A stretch of 55,370 bases of DNA from assembly GCA_001724265.1 (NCBI GenBank), contig MEDY01000317.1, positions 1 to 55,370 of the forward strand. Reading direction: 5' to 3'. Source of the stretch: Rhizaria sp. SCN 62-66 (Eukaryota; Rhizaria, unplaced). Under the pieces are notes generated by a model. The model searched no databases. It was not told the origin of the DNA and saw nothing but the letters and a program-made list of their open reading frames with translations. The translations under genes were made by a program, and so were the position numbers. Positions 17,444 through 27,227 of the stretch are shown one piece after another. Numbering within the stretch: position 1 is the stretch's first letter; every line of letters starts with the position of its first letter.

Positions 17444-19903
17444 ATGCAGTCGAACCCCTTTGTCTCCGCGCCGCCCACTGGCGCGGGCTCGTCCTTACTG
17501 GCCCGCTTCCCCGGCTCCGGCCCTGCCGCGACGCCCGCGCCCCAGACGGAGCAGGCCCGCGCGGCGCGCAGCCCCTGGCTCGAGGCCTGGGCCTCCCCCG
17601 CCGCCGGGCTAGCGCGCACCTCTACCAAGCTCTGCGCGCTCGCCGACCTAGGCTCCGACGGCGCCTCGCGCTTTGTCGTGGCCACGGCGGCCCCCGCGCC
17701 GCGCCTCCGCGTCTTCGGCGGCACCGCGCTGGAGAAGGAGCTGGCCCTGCTCGACTCGCCCGTCGCGCTTGCCACCTTCTACCCCGAGCGGCCCACCGCG
17801 CGCTCCGAGCCGCTGCTGGCCGTCGCAGCGGGCGCGGCGCTGTTCGTGTACCGCGCGCTGCGGCCTTACGCCAAGTTCGCGCTGCCGCGCGTGATGTCGC
17901 CCGAGAAGGACCGCATGGTGTGGGAGCAGGTCGCCGCCGCGCCCGCGGTGACGGCCGCGCTCACCGAGCAGCTCCACGCCATCCTTGCGCAGGCCTACGC
18001 GGCCGGGCACGAGCTTTCGGCGCGCTCCGTTGACTACCTCAACCTTGGCGCGGCCTCCGCGCTCGCCAACGCGGGCGTCAACGCCGGCGCCGGCAACGCC
18101 GGCAGCGACGCGAACTCAAGCAGCAGCAGCTACAGCAGCAGTGAGCAGAAGCAGGACGGCGACGACGACGCGACCAAGAGCGCCGACGCCAGCGCCGACG
18201 CCAGCGCTGACGCCAGCGTCGCCAGCGCGGCCGGCGCCGCGCCCGCCGAGTCCGCCGCCGAGGCCGCGCGGGCGGCGCTGGCCGCGCGGCGCGTGGCGTT
18301 CGTGACGGCGGCGCGCGCGCAGCCGCACCGCGACGCCGCCGCCGTGACGTGTCTGGCCGCGGTGCGGCGCGCTGCGATGGCGGCGGGCGAGGGCCACGGC
18401 GTGGGCGACCGCGTGCAGTCGACGCTCGTGGTCGGGACCGAGCGCGCACAGCTGCTGTTCCTCAACCCCACTGTCACTGCCGTCACGGCCACGGTCACGC
18501 TGCCCGCGCCGCCGGTCAAGATGCTCGTGCTGGCCGGCAACGACGACGCCGCGGCGGCGTTAGCTGCAGGCGGCAATGCCAAGAGCCTGCTGCAGGCCGC
18601 GTCCCCGTCGATGGCCGCGGGCGGCGCCGGCGCGGGCTCGGCCGCAGCGGGCGCCGACGACCGGCTCTACGTGGCGTGCCGCGACGGGCGCATCTACCTG
18701 GTGCATCGGCAGAAGCTCGTCGGCAGCGTCGTCGACACGCGCGGGCTCTACTGCGACTTCTGCCTGCTCGACGCGGGTCGGCTGCTGGTGGCCACTGCCG
18801 ACGCGCAGTTGCAATGCTACTACCTGCGCGGCCTGCGCGCCTACTCGCTCGCGCTGCCCGCGGCGGCCGTCTCGCTGACGCCGCTGGCCTCGGCGGCCGA
18901 CGCGGCGACGGCGACGGCGGGCGCGGGCGCCGTGGTGCCAGTGCTGGTGGCGCTGGCCAACGGGGAGATGCGCGTCTACGCCGACCGCCGCCTGACGCAC
19001 CAGTCGACGCTGCCGTCGCCAGCCGTGGCCGCGCGCTTCGGCCGCTACGGGCGCGAGGACGGCGCGCTCGTGCTCGTGCTCGCTTCGGGCGCGCTCCAGG
19101 TCAAGCTGCTGCACCGCCACGCGCAGCTCACCGGCAGTGCGGTCGCCGTCGCTGGCGCTGGCGCTGGCGCTGGAGCTGCTGGTGCTGGCGCGAGCAGTGT
19201 GAACGTGGCCGCGGGCACTGCGCTGCCGCCGGCGGGGCAAGACGTGCCGCTGCCGGTGCCCAAGAAAAGCCACCTCTTTGTGCAGCAGGCCGCACGCGAG
19301 GCCGCCGCCGCCGCCGCGATGCACGCCGCGATGCAGCGCGACCTGGCGCGGCTGCGTCTGCTCACTGCGCGCGCGCTCGCCGCCGCCGTCGGCGCGGGCG
19401 GCGGTGGCGCCGGGGCCGCAGGCGCGTCGGCCGCCGCCTCCGCGTCCTCCGGCGGCGGCGGCGGGCGCGGCGGCGCTGCGCTGCGCGNCGCCGCCTCCGC
19501 GTCCTCCGGCGGCGGCGGGCGCGGCGGCGCTGCGCTGCGCGTGGAGACGCAGGTGCTGGGTCTGGGCCCCGCGTTCGTGCTCGAGGTGACGGTGCGCAAC
19601 ACTGGTGCGCGGCCCGCGCACGGCGTCGTGGTGACCGTGAGCGCGGACCCGCGCGCGTTCCGCGTCGAGCGCGGCGCCGCCGTGCTGCGGCTGCCCGTCG
19701 CGCTTCCCGCGCTGCCCTACCGCCTCACCGTCCCGCTCGCTGTCGCGGCGGGCGCCGGCGCAGGCGCGGGCGCGGGGGCCACGACGGGCGCGGTGACGGG
19801 GGAGGTGCGCGTGACCGTGGCGACGGCGGGGGCGGATGCGCCTGCCGTGACGGCCGTCGTACCGATGCCCACCGTGCAGTTCGACGCCGCTGGGGCCGCT
19901 TGA
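17444..19903 (+). CDS. BBS1: BBSome subunit BBS1
   Basis: 819 residues, single exon. The ATG at 17444 (MQSNPF) is chosen over an in-frame GTG at 17420. Conserved BBS1 stretches appear in order: WLEAWASP...TSTKLCALADLGSDG, RLRVFGGTALEKE, YRALRPYAKFALPRV, VWEQ, a linker, then AVTCLAAV, LVVGTERAQLLFLNP, LYVACRDGRIYLVHR, VALANGEMRVYADR, FGRYGREDGALVLVLASGALQVKLLHR, VPKKSHLFVQQ, HAAMQRDLARLRLLTARA, and a C-terminal ear domain (VLGLGPAFVLEVTVRNTGARPA). In other eukaryotes BBS1 is the beta-propeller subunit that binds ARL6-GTP and cargo in the BBSome, the coat that moves membrane proteins through cilia with IFT. It is longer than the human protein (593 residues) because of Ala/Ser/Gly inserts. One base (19488) is uncalled and sits between two near-identical copies of about 52-55 nt, so the local protein sequence is unreliable. 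Confidence 0.93.
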   Translation: MQSNPFVSAPPTGAGSSLLARFPGSGPAATPAPQTEQARAARSPWLEAWASPAAGLARTSTKLCALADLGSDGASRFVVATAAPAPRLRVFGGTALEKELALLDSPVALATFYPERPTARSEPLLAVAAGAALFVYRALRPYAKFALPRVMSPEKDRMVWEQVAAAPAVTAALTEQLHAILAQAYAAGHELSARSVDYLNLGAASALANAGVNAGAGNAGSDANSSSSSYSSSEQKQDGDDDATKSADASADASADASVASAAGAAPAESAAEAARAALAARRVAFVTAARAQPHRDAAAVTCLAAVRRAAMAAGEGHGVGDRVQSTLVVGTERAQLLFLNPTVTAVTATVTLPAPPVKMLVLAGNDDAAAALAAGGNAKSLLQAASPSMAAGGAGAGSAAAGADDRLYVACRDGRIYLVHRQKLVGSVVDTRGLYCDFCLLDAGRLLVATADAQLQCYYLRGLRAYSLALPAAAVSLTPLASAADAATATAGAGAVVPVLVALANGEMRVYADRRLTHQSTLPSPAVAARFGRYGREDGALVLVLASGALQVKLLHRHAQLTGSAVAVAGAGAGAGAAGAGASSVNVAAGTALPPAGQDVPLPVPKKSHLFVQQAAREAAAAAAMHAAMQRDLARLRLLTARALAAAVGAGGGGAGAAGASAAASASSGGGGGRGGAALRXAASASSGGGGRGGAALRVETQVLGLGPAFVLEVTVRNTGARPAHGVVVTVSADPRAFRVERGAAVLRLPVALPALPYRLTVPLAVAAGAGAGAGAGATTGAVTGEVRVTVATAGADAPAVTAVVPMPTVQFDAAGAA
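19432..19541 (+). repeat. Near-perfect tandem duplication flanking an uncalled base inside BBS1
   Basis: Two copies of a GC-rich block encoding AASASSGGGG(G)RGGAALR lie on either side of the N at 19488. They differ mainly by one GGC triplet. The reading frame stays open across the join. The pattern is what an assembly gap closed with overlapping ends would leave, though a true Gly-rich tandem repeat is possible. Confidence 0.8.
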
Positions 19904-20493
19904 GAGCCAGAGCCAGACCGAGAGCGAACAGCACTAGAAAGGACAGGCCCCGCCTTGCTTCAGAGTCGATATGCAGGCCCGTGCATTCGCTGTGGCGAAT
20001 TGTGTAAGTTCAAATGCTCTTGTTGCGTATTGTACGCGATACGAGTCTCTGACTTATAATACATTGATTCTTTCTGTGTTTAATTCCATGCTCGATCGTG
20101 CTGAGACTTGAACTCAAAGCTGCCTTTGTGCGAAGTACAACTTGAAAACAATTTGTGGTGAGCCTTGAAGCTTCCACCCTGGGGCAAGGTCGACTTGAAG
20201 ACAAACAGATTTTTGACTGAGTGTTCCGAACAAAACATATGGTATAATGACTCCGTTGCGAGTGTTCTTTCTGTTTTCTTTGGCCATTGCTGGCTTTTTT
20301 CATTTTGCATCTGCAAAGCGTGTGAGTACGTCAACATATCTCGCCTTTTGTCAACACCAGCTTGCTTCCTTCTTCGACGCAACTTGTGTTTTGAAAGCTC
20401 TGTTTGCTCATGCGTCTCGATATTGTCATGCTGTAACTGCACCGCCATTAAGACACGCTGGCGCACCCTGCCCCGGGCTCGCGCGATCCGTCA
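19904..20493. other. Spacer with a possible signal-peptide exon
   Basis: Mostly AT-rich. At 20247 an ATG opens MTPLRVFFLFSLAIAGFFHF, a signal-peptide-like stretch ending in CGT followed by a good donor (GTGAGT, 20322-20327). It could be a first exon of the gene at 20494, but none of the AG sites I tested before 20494 restores its frame, so it is left as a possibility. Confidence 0.3.
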
Positions 20494-21246
20494 ATGACGC
20501 TCGTGGGCACGGTGCACGGCCGCCGCGTGTACATCGACCTCTCGCCGGGCAGCGTGGCCCTGCGCGGGCGCGCGCGCGGACGCGTGCCGCTGCCGCGCGA
20601 GCCCATCTACTCGCGCCCCAACGCCGACTTGGGCATCAGCGCGCGCCTCGCGCCAGCCGACTTCACGCTGGAGAACCCTGGCATTCCGCGGCCGTACACC
20701 AACTTCTCGCGGCCCGAGCCGCTGCGCATGCCCAAGCCGGCCCCGCGGCCGCCCGCGCGGCCTTACGTATCGCCGGCGCCGCGGCCCGTGGTCGTGATTG
20801 GCGCCGCGAACCGGCCCGCACGCGCGCTGCCGGGCGCGCAATCGGTGCCGGTGCCGCGGACCAACGGGCCTATTTGCCTCGAGCAGGCCGGGCCCGGCGC
20901 AAAGCCGCTGCCGGTGACGCCGAGCATGGGCAACACCGGCCACGCCGCCATCCCCTCCACGTCCTCCTCCTCAGCGCTGCCGGGCGCCAGCGGCAACAGC
21001 AACAACGGCAACAACGGCCCGACCGTGCCGGGGCTCTATGTCGACCTCTCCCCGCGCGGATTCGAGCTGCGCGCCGCGGCGCTGCGCGAGCGCTACGGCC
21101 CCGCGTACCGCCCGCCGCCGGGCCACTACGAGACTCCCCAGCCCACAGACATGCCTTCGACGGCAACCTCTACGACCCCGACGATGACCAACTCAGCGAC
21201 AGCTTACGCCGCTGCTACTACTGCGCCCAGACCGGCTGCGGCGTAA
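20494..21246 (+). CDS. Unknown Pro/Arg-rich protein with an internal YIDLSP/YVDLSP repeat; 3' frame uncertain
   Basis: No family is recognised. In this frame the product is 250 residues with strong GC-ending codon bias up to about 21130. It holds two related segments, RRVYIDLSPGSVALRG near the N-terminus and PGLYVDLSPRGFELRAAALR near the C-terminus, separated by Pro-rich sequence and a run of Asn/Gly. The last 35 codons lose the bias, while the frame one base earlier gains it and reads FDGNLYDPDDDQLSDSLRRC then YYCAQTGCG. A 44-nt GT-AG candidate (21105-21148) would join the two frames, giving an acidic, Cys-containing C-terminus; an indel would do the same. The true 3' end is unresolved. Confidence 0.5.
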   Translation: MTLVGTVHGRRVYIDLSPGSVALRGRARGRVPLPREPIYSRPNADLGISARLAPADFTLENPGIPRPYTNFSRPEPLRMPKPAPRPPARPYVSPAPRPVVVIGAANRPARALPGAQSVPVPRTNGPICLEQAGPGAKPLPVTPSMGNTGHAAIPSTSSSSALPGASGNSNNGNNGPTVPGLYVDLSPRGFELRAAALRERYGPAYRPPPGHYETPQPTDMPSTATSTTPTMTNSATAYAAATTAPRPAAA

Positions 21247-21774
21247 ATACACATGTAACAAGTAAATACACCGCACTATTTCAGATTATAAACAGTTTGT
21301 TGTATTCATATCTGCTCAAGTTTCAAGTCGCTGTAGAGTGTTTTCAAGATGCACGAGGGAGCCAAAACGCGTTTGTGGTGCTGCCGTGCACATAGCAGCA
21401 GTGGTACGATTCCAAACGTCTACGTCGCTGTAAGTTTGTAATTGCCCTGACACCGTGTGTCATCGTGGATAGCGCATATTTGTTTTGTTTTAACTGGTAT
21501 TAACGAGTTTTTTCACTTATAGATTATATTTTTAGCGTATAATGCTCGTTTATGCACCGCAAGACTTGCCTAAACTCGCGCATCAGACCACTGCATTTTC
21601 CTCGATGACGCTATCAACCACTCATCACCCCGTGCTTTGTTTACTTGCACACTCACGTTGTCGCGACTCATTTCATTTTTTTCTAGACGTTTTAACGCAC
21701 TGCCAACCTATTGGTGCTGTGAAACCTTGCAGTATTAGTTTTCTGTTCAAGTTCTTACACTCCCTTCACCAACC
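21247..21774. other. AT-rich spacer and leader of the transporter gene
   Basis: No codon-biased frame apart from a possible short continuation of the upstream gene. The last 150 nt are T/C-rich leader ending at the ATG at 21775. Confidence 0.4.
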
Positions 21775-23712
21775 ATGCCTCCTAAGAGCAGCAAAAACAA
21801 AGCTGCGTCGGCCTCCGCCTCATCATCATCGAGTGCTAACGCGCATGCGAGCTCGTATTCGAGCAAGTCTGCTGCCCTTAGCAGCCTGAGCGAGCTCAAG
21901 GTTCCGCTCAATGCCGACTATTCCGCCGCTAGAGACTACGGCTCCTCCACCTCGGTCGCCATTATCGCCGATGGCAACGCCGACGCGGTCGGCGACGCGC
22001 AGCAGGGCGCGGCGACGCCGATGGTGATCGTGGAGGCCCAGAAGGCGCTGGAGCAGGAGGGCCCGCAGTCGATGTACGTGTATTTGTCGTTCATGGCGCT
22101 GGGCGGGGCGATGATCTTCCCCTTCAAGGCCGTGTCCAACGTAGGCGACTTTTTCGCGCAGGAGTGGCCCGGCACGGATATCCTCTTCTACGCGCCCTCC
22201 GCGCTCACCGTCGCCACGCCGCTGATGCAGTCCTTTACGGTGCGCCTGTTCGGGTCTTTCTCATACACCTCGCTGCTCATCGTGCCGCTGCTCCTGGTCG
22301 CGGCCGACGTGGCCTTCTTGCCCTTCGTGCCCGCCATCATGCCCGACCCTGACAGCTCCTTCGCGCTTGCGCTAATCGTCTTCGCCTTCAAGGGCGTCTT
22401 CGGCGCCGTGTGTCAGGCCACGCTCTTCTCGCTGGCCGCGGCGCTGCCCGCCCACTACGTACAGGGCGTCATGGAAGGCCAGGGCTGGTCGGGGCTGCTC
22501 GCCGTCGCCATCCGCGCCGTCATCAAAGGATTACTCCCCGACCCCGAGGCGCCCGAGACGATCCGCCGCTCGGGGCGCGTCTTCTTTGTGGTGGCCGCCC
22601 TGGTGGTGGTCGCTGCGGCTCTCAACGTGCTGCGCCTGCGCACGCACCCCGTGGTCGAGCACTACGCAGCGCTCGCCGACAAGCACCCCGACGTGCCCGG
22701 CTCGCTCCTCGCCTCCGATTGCGCGCGCGGCCGCGCCGCCCGCTCTGCGCGCGCCGCCGAGCTGGCCGGGCTCTCCGGTCTGGCCGGCGTCTCGGGGCTG
22801 GCCGCGCTCGAGGGGCTTGAGGGCGACGCGTACACCGTGCAGCGCGGCGCGCTCACGGTCGCCAACGCGGACGCGCTCGCGGCCGCGCCTGGCGGCGGCG
22901 GGAAGCGGCGTGCGCGGGTCAGCGTGCGCGGGGGCATCCAGGACGGCCGCGGCGCGGGTGCCGGCTCGGCGCACAGCAGCGAAGCAGACGCGCTGACAGT
23001 GTCCGACTTCGACGGCGACCACGACGGCGACGGCGACAATGATGGCGACAGCGAGCGGCAGACCGTGTCGGCGAGCGCTCTCGTGCCCCACAACAAGGCC
23101 GGCGACCATAACAGCAACAACAGCAGCAGCAGCACTGCGGTTTCGTCGTCCACATCCTCGGCCGCGTCCGCCGTGTCAGCTGAGCCCGAACTGGCGCCCG
23201 TCTCTGCAGTGGCGCTGGCGCGCGCGCAGTGGGGCATGCTGCTCACTACGGTGTTGTGCTTCGCGGCGACCTTCCTTGTCTTCCCGGGCCTCACCAACGC
23301 GATCAAGACGCCCTTCCCGGACTCGGTGCCGCAGGGCTGGTACACGCTCATCATCAACGCCGTCTACTTCCTCTTCGACCTGCTCGGCCGCGCCGCCGCC
23401 AAGCGCGCCACGGGCGTCACGGCCGCCAACGCTAAGTGGTTCGTGCTCGCGCGCTACGCCGTGTACCCGCTCTTCCTCGCGCTGGCCTACACCAAACACT
23501 TCACGCACGCCTTCTGGGGCGTGCTCGCAGTCCTGTACGCCGCCATCGGCAACGGCGTCATGGCCGCGCGCGTCTTCATGGTGGCACCGCCGTTGGTGGC
23601 ACCCCGCGAGCGGCCCACCATGGGCGGGCTGATGTCCATCGCCTGCGTCGTCGGCGTCATGGTCGGCTCGCTCACCGCGGCCACCATCCAGCACTTCATG
23701 AAGAACAAGTGA
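21775..23712 (+). CDS. Equilibrative nucleoside transporter (ENT/SLC29 family)
   Basis: 645 residues, single exon, about eleven hydrophobic helices. After an 85-residue Ser/Ala-rich cytosolic N-terminus come family-typical stretches: a first helix with FMALGGAMIFPFKAVSNVGDFF, then YVQGVMEGQGWSGLLAVAIRA (the Gln/Gly-rich helix of ENTs), and after the loop CFAATFLVFPGLTNAIKTPF followed by GWYTLIINAVYFLFDLLGR. The FPGL and FDLLGR motifs are diagnostic for ENTs. These carriers move nucleosides and nucleobases down their gradient across plasma or vacuolar membranes. The loop between helices 6 and 7 (about residues 300-480) is expanded with Ala, Asp and Ser runs. Substrate choice cannot be read from the sequence. 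Confidence 0.85.
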   Translation: MPPKSSKNKAASASASSSSSANAHASSYSSKSAALSSLSELKVPLNADYSAARDYGSSTSVAIIADGNADAVGDAQQGAATPMVIVEAQKALEQEGPQSMYVYLSFMALGGAMIFPFKAVSNVGDFFAQEWPGTDILFYAPSALTVATPLMQSFTVRLFGSFSYTSLLIVPLLLVAADVAFLPFVPAIMPDPDSSFALALIVFAFKGVFGAVCQATLFSLAAALPAHYVQGVMEGQGWSGLLAVAIRAVIKGLLPDPEAPETIRRSGRVFFVVAALVVVAAALNVLRLRTHPVVEHYAALADKHPDVPGSLLASDCARGRAARSARAAELAGLSGLAGVSGLAALEGLEGDAYTVQRGALTVANADALAAAPGGGGKRRARVSVRGGIQDGRGAGAGSAHSSEADALTVSDFDGDHDGDGDNDGDSERQTVSASALVPHNKAGDHNSNNSSSSTAVSSSTSSAASAVSAEPELAPVSAVALARAQWGMLLTTVLCFAATFLVFPGLTNAIKTPFPDSVPQGWYTLIINAVYFLFDLLGRAAAKRATGVTAANAKWFVLARYAVYPLFLALAYTKHFTHAFWGVLAVLYAAIGNGVMAARVFMVAPPLVAPRERPTMGGLMSIACVVGVMVGSLTAATIQHFMKNK

Positions 23713-25085
23713 GGGAGCGCCGGGCGGAACCCATGCGCATCGGGGAACAGGTGACGGAACACCCAAACGAACGCACGCGTCTGTCACGCGAGTCAGCGCA
23801 ACGGCGCGCCAGTACAACGGTGAGGCAGAAGCAGTGAATGAGCGAGCGAGTGGCCAGAGCGCCCGCTGGCGGCTTGTGCTGCCGCTGGCTGCTGGCTGAC
23901 TGGCTGACTGACTGGTGGCCCGGGAGACCGTGAGACCGAGGCTCTGCCTGCGAGCGACGATGACGTGACGATTCGCTCAGCCTCATCAGTCCCAAGTCTT
24001 GCAGCCTTTGCATTGCTATTTTAAATAGCGATGTATTTTTTATTACGAAGTTCAAGTTGATTGAGTGTTATGCGCTTACATCTGACTTGCCCCTAACATA
24101 TCTTATTGACGTTTTATTATGTAGCTAAATTATCAAGTTTAATGTTGACACTAGTTTTTGTCGTCTGTGCATCTCAAGAAGATGTGCAAACCCACGTAAT
24201 TTTACCACACATGTTCATACACAATTAAGCCTTTAAATTACAAGTACATGTACCGTCATAACGATCGCAAATTAAACAACCATTGTTTATGATGAATAGA
24301 AATACTTATATGGCGTGATATTGACGAACAACACCTGAGTCATTAGAACAATACAGTACGAAACAACACGAAGAAGGAAACAGTCCATGCGTCACAGCGT
24401 AACACTGTACATTAAGTACATGTACTACATACAACACAGAAAGCAAGGCACAGCAGGTGCGATGCAACTCAGCGCGCACACGAGCAAATGTGACAGTAGC
24501 AGTGACAGTGTGACACAAATCAGAGACAAGGAACAGAATCTCCAGACAGTGACAGTGAAATACAATACAGGCTTACGAGACGGAGACGATGATTGTAGAC
24601 AACAATTGAAAAAGAGAAACACAGTAAGGTACGCACAGTAAGTTACGAAACCTTGACACTAATCTTATTGCGTATACTCTCTCGAGAAACACAAAAAGTT
24701 GCAACTGAGTCACAATACTTATGAGGAACATGTTGCCGTTATTTTGCAAGTGTTGCTCCAATCCAAACTTAATAAAAACAAAAGCAAAATGCCAAGTCTT
24801 CTTTGAACTGCGACCTTTTTCTTTTCTTGCGTCTTTTTTCCCAATCTATCTAACAAATTCCCAGCAACGCCAACGCGCACATTTACACGTACACTCGTTT
24901 GGAGTTGCACAGATACCCAAAGGAATGTACCCAGTGTGTCTCCATGTAAAACTGTCAAGTCGATGTGCTTTTGCAACGCGTAATTGTTCGTTGTTTTAAG
25001 GCTCTCTACATAAAGCTCGTGCTAGTTTAGTCACATCTTAGATTTCCCGTGTACACCAATCTTTTATCTTGACCCGATCTCTGGC
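23713..25085. other. Long convergent intergenic region
   Basis: The first 270 nt remain GC-moderate and include a short tandem of TGACTGGC-type units near 23890-23915. The rest is AT-rich with scattered TGACAG units around 24490-24560. No coding region, RNA gene or mobile element was recognised. Confidence 0.45.
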
Positions 25086-27227
25086 TCACCGGCGACCGAA
25101 CCCCGGGCCCGCGCCCGCCGCCACGGCCACGCCGCGGCCATCAGCCCCCGCGCGGCCGCCGGCGCCAGTGCGAGCGCCGTAGCTCCCGCGCGCTGACCCA
25201 GACCCAGACCCCGTCCCAGCGCCAGCGGCAGCGGCAGCGCCAGTGCCAGCGGCAGCGGCAGCGCCGCCGCCGCTGTAGCCGCCGCCGCCGTAGCCGCCGT
25301 AGCCGACGGGGTTGCTCGGCCGGCCGTAGCCGCCGCCCTTCCCGGCCGCGCCCGCAGCAGCGCTCGCCGCGGCGGTAGTGGTCGTGACCGAGGTCGCGGC
25401 CGTCGCGGCTGCCGAAGCGTTGCCGGGCATCGAGTAGCGCGACAGCGGCCGCCGCGCCGCGCCAACGCCGCCGCCGCTGCCGTGCGCGCTGTTGCTACTG
25501 CCCGAGGCCATGACCAAGGCGCCCGCGCTGCGCAGCGCTCCAGCCCCAGTGCCCGCGCCCACGCCCGTGCCGGCACTCGACCTGCCGCTGCTGTAGCCGC
25601 CGCCGCCGGTGTAGCCGCTGCCGCTGCTGCGGGCGCTGCTGGCGGCGGCCGCCGAGTGCGCCCCCGAGTGCGCGGCGGCGGCGGCGGCGGAGGTCGGCAG
25701 CGAGGCCCGGGACGACATGAGCGGCTGCCTTCGGCCCACGGTGCTCACAGCGCCCGCGTGGCCACTGTGTCCCCCCGCGGCGAGGGCGGAGCGCGCGGTG
25801 CTCTGGCGCGGCGGCAGCTGGCGCGGCGCCAGCGCGGCGGCGCGGCGCAGCGCCAGCGCGGGCACGGCCACGCCGCTAGCTCTCGCGCTGCCGCCACCGC
25901 CACCGCCACCGCTGACGCCGACGCCGAAGCCGACGCCGCCGCCGGTGCCGCCACCGTGCTGCATCAGCTTGCGGCCCTCGGCGTGCATGCGGGCCTCGAT
26001 GGAGGCGAGGTAGTGTTGCTGACGGCCGATGACTGAGCCGGGGCGGCAGAGCCGCAGCCAGGCGATGACGTCGGCGGCCGAGAGCAGGTGGTGCTTCATC
26101 ATGTAGGCGCCGATAAGCGAGCCCGTGCGTCCCAGCCCGGCCTTGCAGTGGACCGCGAGCAGCCCATCGGCCGTGGCCTCGGCGACGGCGAGGAAGCGCG
26201 CCAGCACGCGCTCGGGGGGGTTGCTGCCGTCCTCGAAGAAGAGGTCGACGTGCTTGATGCCCGCGGCGAGGAAGCGCCGGCGGTCGTAGGTGTCCTTGTC
26301 GTTGAGGCGAACAACGGTGGACACGCCCAGGCGGCGCAGGATGGGCACGTAGTCCTGCGGCGTGAAGGCCGGGTAGCCGTCGGGCGACACGTTGCGCGCG
26401 TAGGGCGAGGAAAATGCGACGAACTTGCCCGGCAGCACGACGTTGAGGTCGCCGTTCTCCACGCACTCGAAGTGCTCGTACTCGTCGATCGGAAACAGCG
26501 GCGCGGATGCGGGGGCCGCGCTCCCGCCGCCGCTGCTGCTGGCGGTCGCAGAGCTGCTGTTGCTGCTGATGTTTCCGGCGAAGTTGGCCCAGCCGAGCCG
26601 CTGCGCGTGGGCGAAGGCGCTGATGACGTGGCTGGGGAAGAGCTGGTACGTGGTGCCGTGCTGTGACGCGTCCTGAAAGCCGGCGTAGGGCTCCAGCGCG
26701 GCGAGCGGCGCGTAGGCGGCCGCGGCGGAGCGCGCGAGATAGGCGACCTGGTAAATGCCGACGAGGCAGGCTGCGTTGGCCACGAAGGTTGGCCGCGGCG
26801 CGCAGTAGTAGACGACGACCTTGTCCTTGAGCTTGGGCGCGGAGAGCTTGGCATGGAGCAGCTGGCAGAAGCGGAACGCGCAGCCGAGGTGCAGCGGGCC
26901 GAAGTCGCGATAGAAGGGCACGTAGGTGAGCATTGTGTCGATGGAGAAAAAGTGGCAGTGCGGCAGCGCGGCCTGCGTCTCGGCCGAGGGTGGCGCGGGC
27001 AGGCCCGCGAAGTAGAGCCGCCGCGGCAGCAGCTCCAGCGCAAAGGTCGCCTCGGCTGGCAGCGCGGGCGGGGCGCCGGCGTCCGAAGAGGAGGACGAGG
27101 ACGAGTCAGCAGCGGCAGCAGAGGCCGAGGTCGAGGCGGAGACAGAGGGGCCTGAGTCGATGACGACTGCAGCGGGGGCAGGGCTAGGGCCAGCAGGGCC
27201 CGCGGGGGGACTGCCGTAAGTGCTCAT
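25086..27227 (-). CDS. CDC14: CDC14-type dual-specificity phosphatase
   Basis: 713 residues, single exon, ATG at 27227, TGA at 25086-25088. The N-terminal non-catalytic domain (LLPRRLYFAGL, FFSIDTMLTYVPFYRDFGPL, YCAPRPTFVANAACLVGIYQ) and the catalytic domain (DLNVVLPGKFVAFSSP, VRLNDKDTYDRRRF, HVDLFFEDGSNPP) follow the CDC14 order. The signature HCKAGLGRTG places the nucleophile at Cys361 with the following Arg in the phosphate loop; the helix CRPGSVIGRQQHYL after it is also CDC14-typical. Known members remove phosphates from Cdk sites during mitotic exit and cytokinesis and, in several lineages, act at basal bodies. The last 290 residues are Gly/Ala/Ser/Tyr-rich and end with basic residues. 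An Asn/Ser/Ala insert separates the two domains. Confidence 0.92.
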   Translation of the reverse strand: MSTYGSPPAGPAGPSPAPAAVVIDSGPSVSASTSASAAAADSSSSSSSDAGAPPALPAEATFALELLPRRLYFAGLPAPPSAETQAALPHCHFFSIDTMLTYVPFYRDFGPLHLGCAFRFCQLLHAKLSAPKLKDKVVVYYCAPRPTFVANAACLVGIYQVAYLARSAAAAYAPLAALEPYAGFQDASQHGTTYQLFPSHVISAFAHAQRLGWANFAGNISSNSSSATASSSGGGSAAPASAPLFPIDEYEHFECVENGDLNVVLPGKFVAFSSPYARNVSPDGYPAFTPQDYVPILRRLGVSTVVRLNDKDTYDRRRFLAAGIKHVDLFFEDGSNPPERVLARFLAVAEATADGLLAVHCKAGLGRTGSLIGAYMMKHHLLSAADVIAWLRLCRPGSVIGRQQHYLASIEARMHAEGRKLMQHGGGTGGGVGFGVGVSGGGGGGGSARASGVAVPALALRRAAALAPRQLPPRQSTARSALAAGGHSGHAGAVSTVGRRQPLMSSRASLPTSAAAAAAHSGAHSAAAASSARSSGSGYTGGGGYSSGRSSAGTGVGAGTGAGALRSAGALVMASGSSNSAHGSGGGVGAARRPLSRYSMPGNASAAATAATSVTTTTAAASAAAGAAGKGGGYGRPSNPVGYGGYGGGGYSGGGAAAAAGTGAAAAAGAGTGSGSGSARGSYGARTGAGGRAGADGRGVAVAAGAGPGFGRR

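Noticed and set aside
20247-21395. 382-codon frame starting with a signal-like peptide
   Set aside because: Between 20494 and 21130 the codon bias and sensible protein sequence belong to another frame; only its two ends might be coding.
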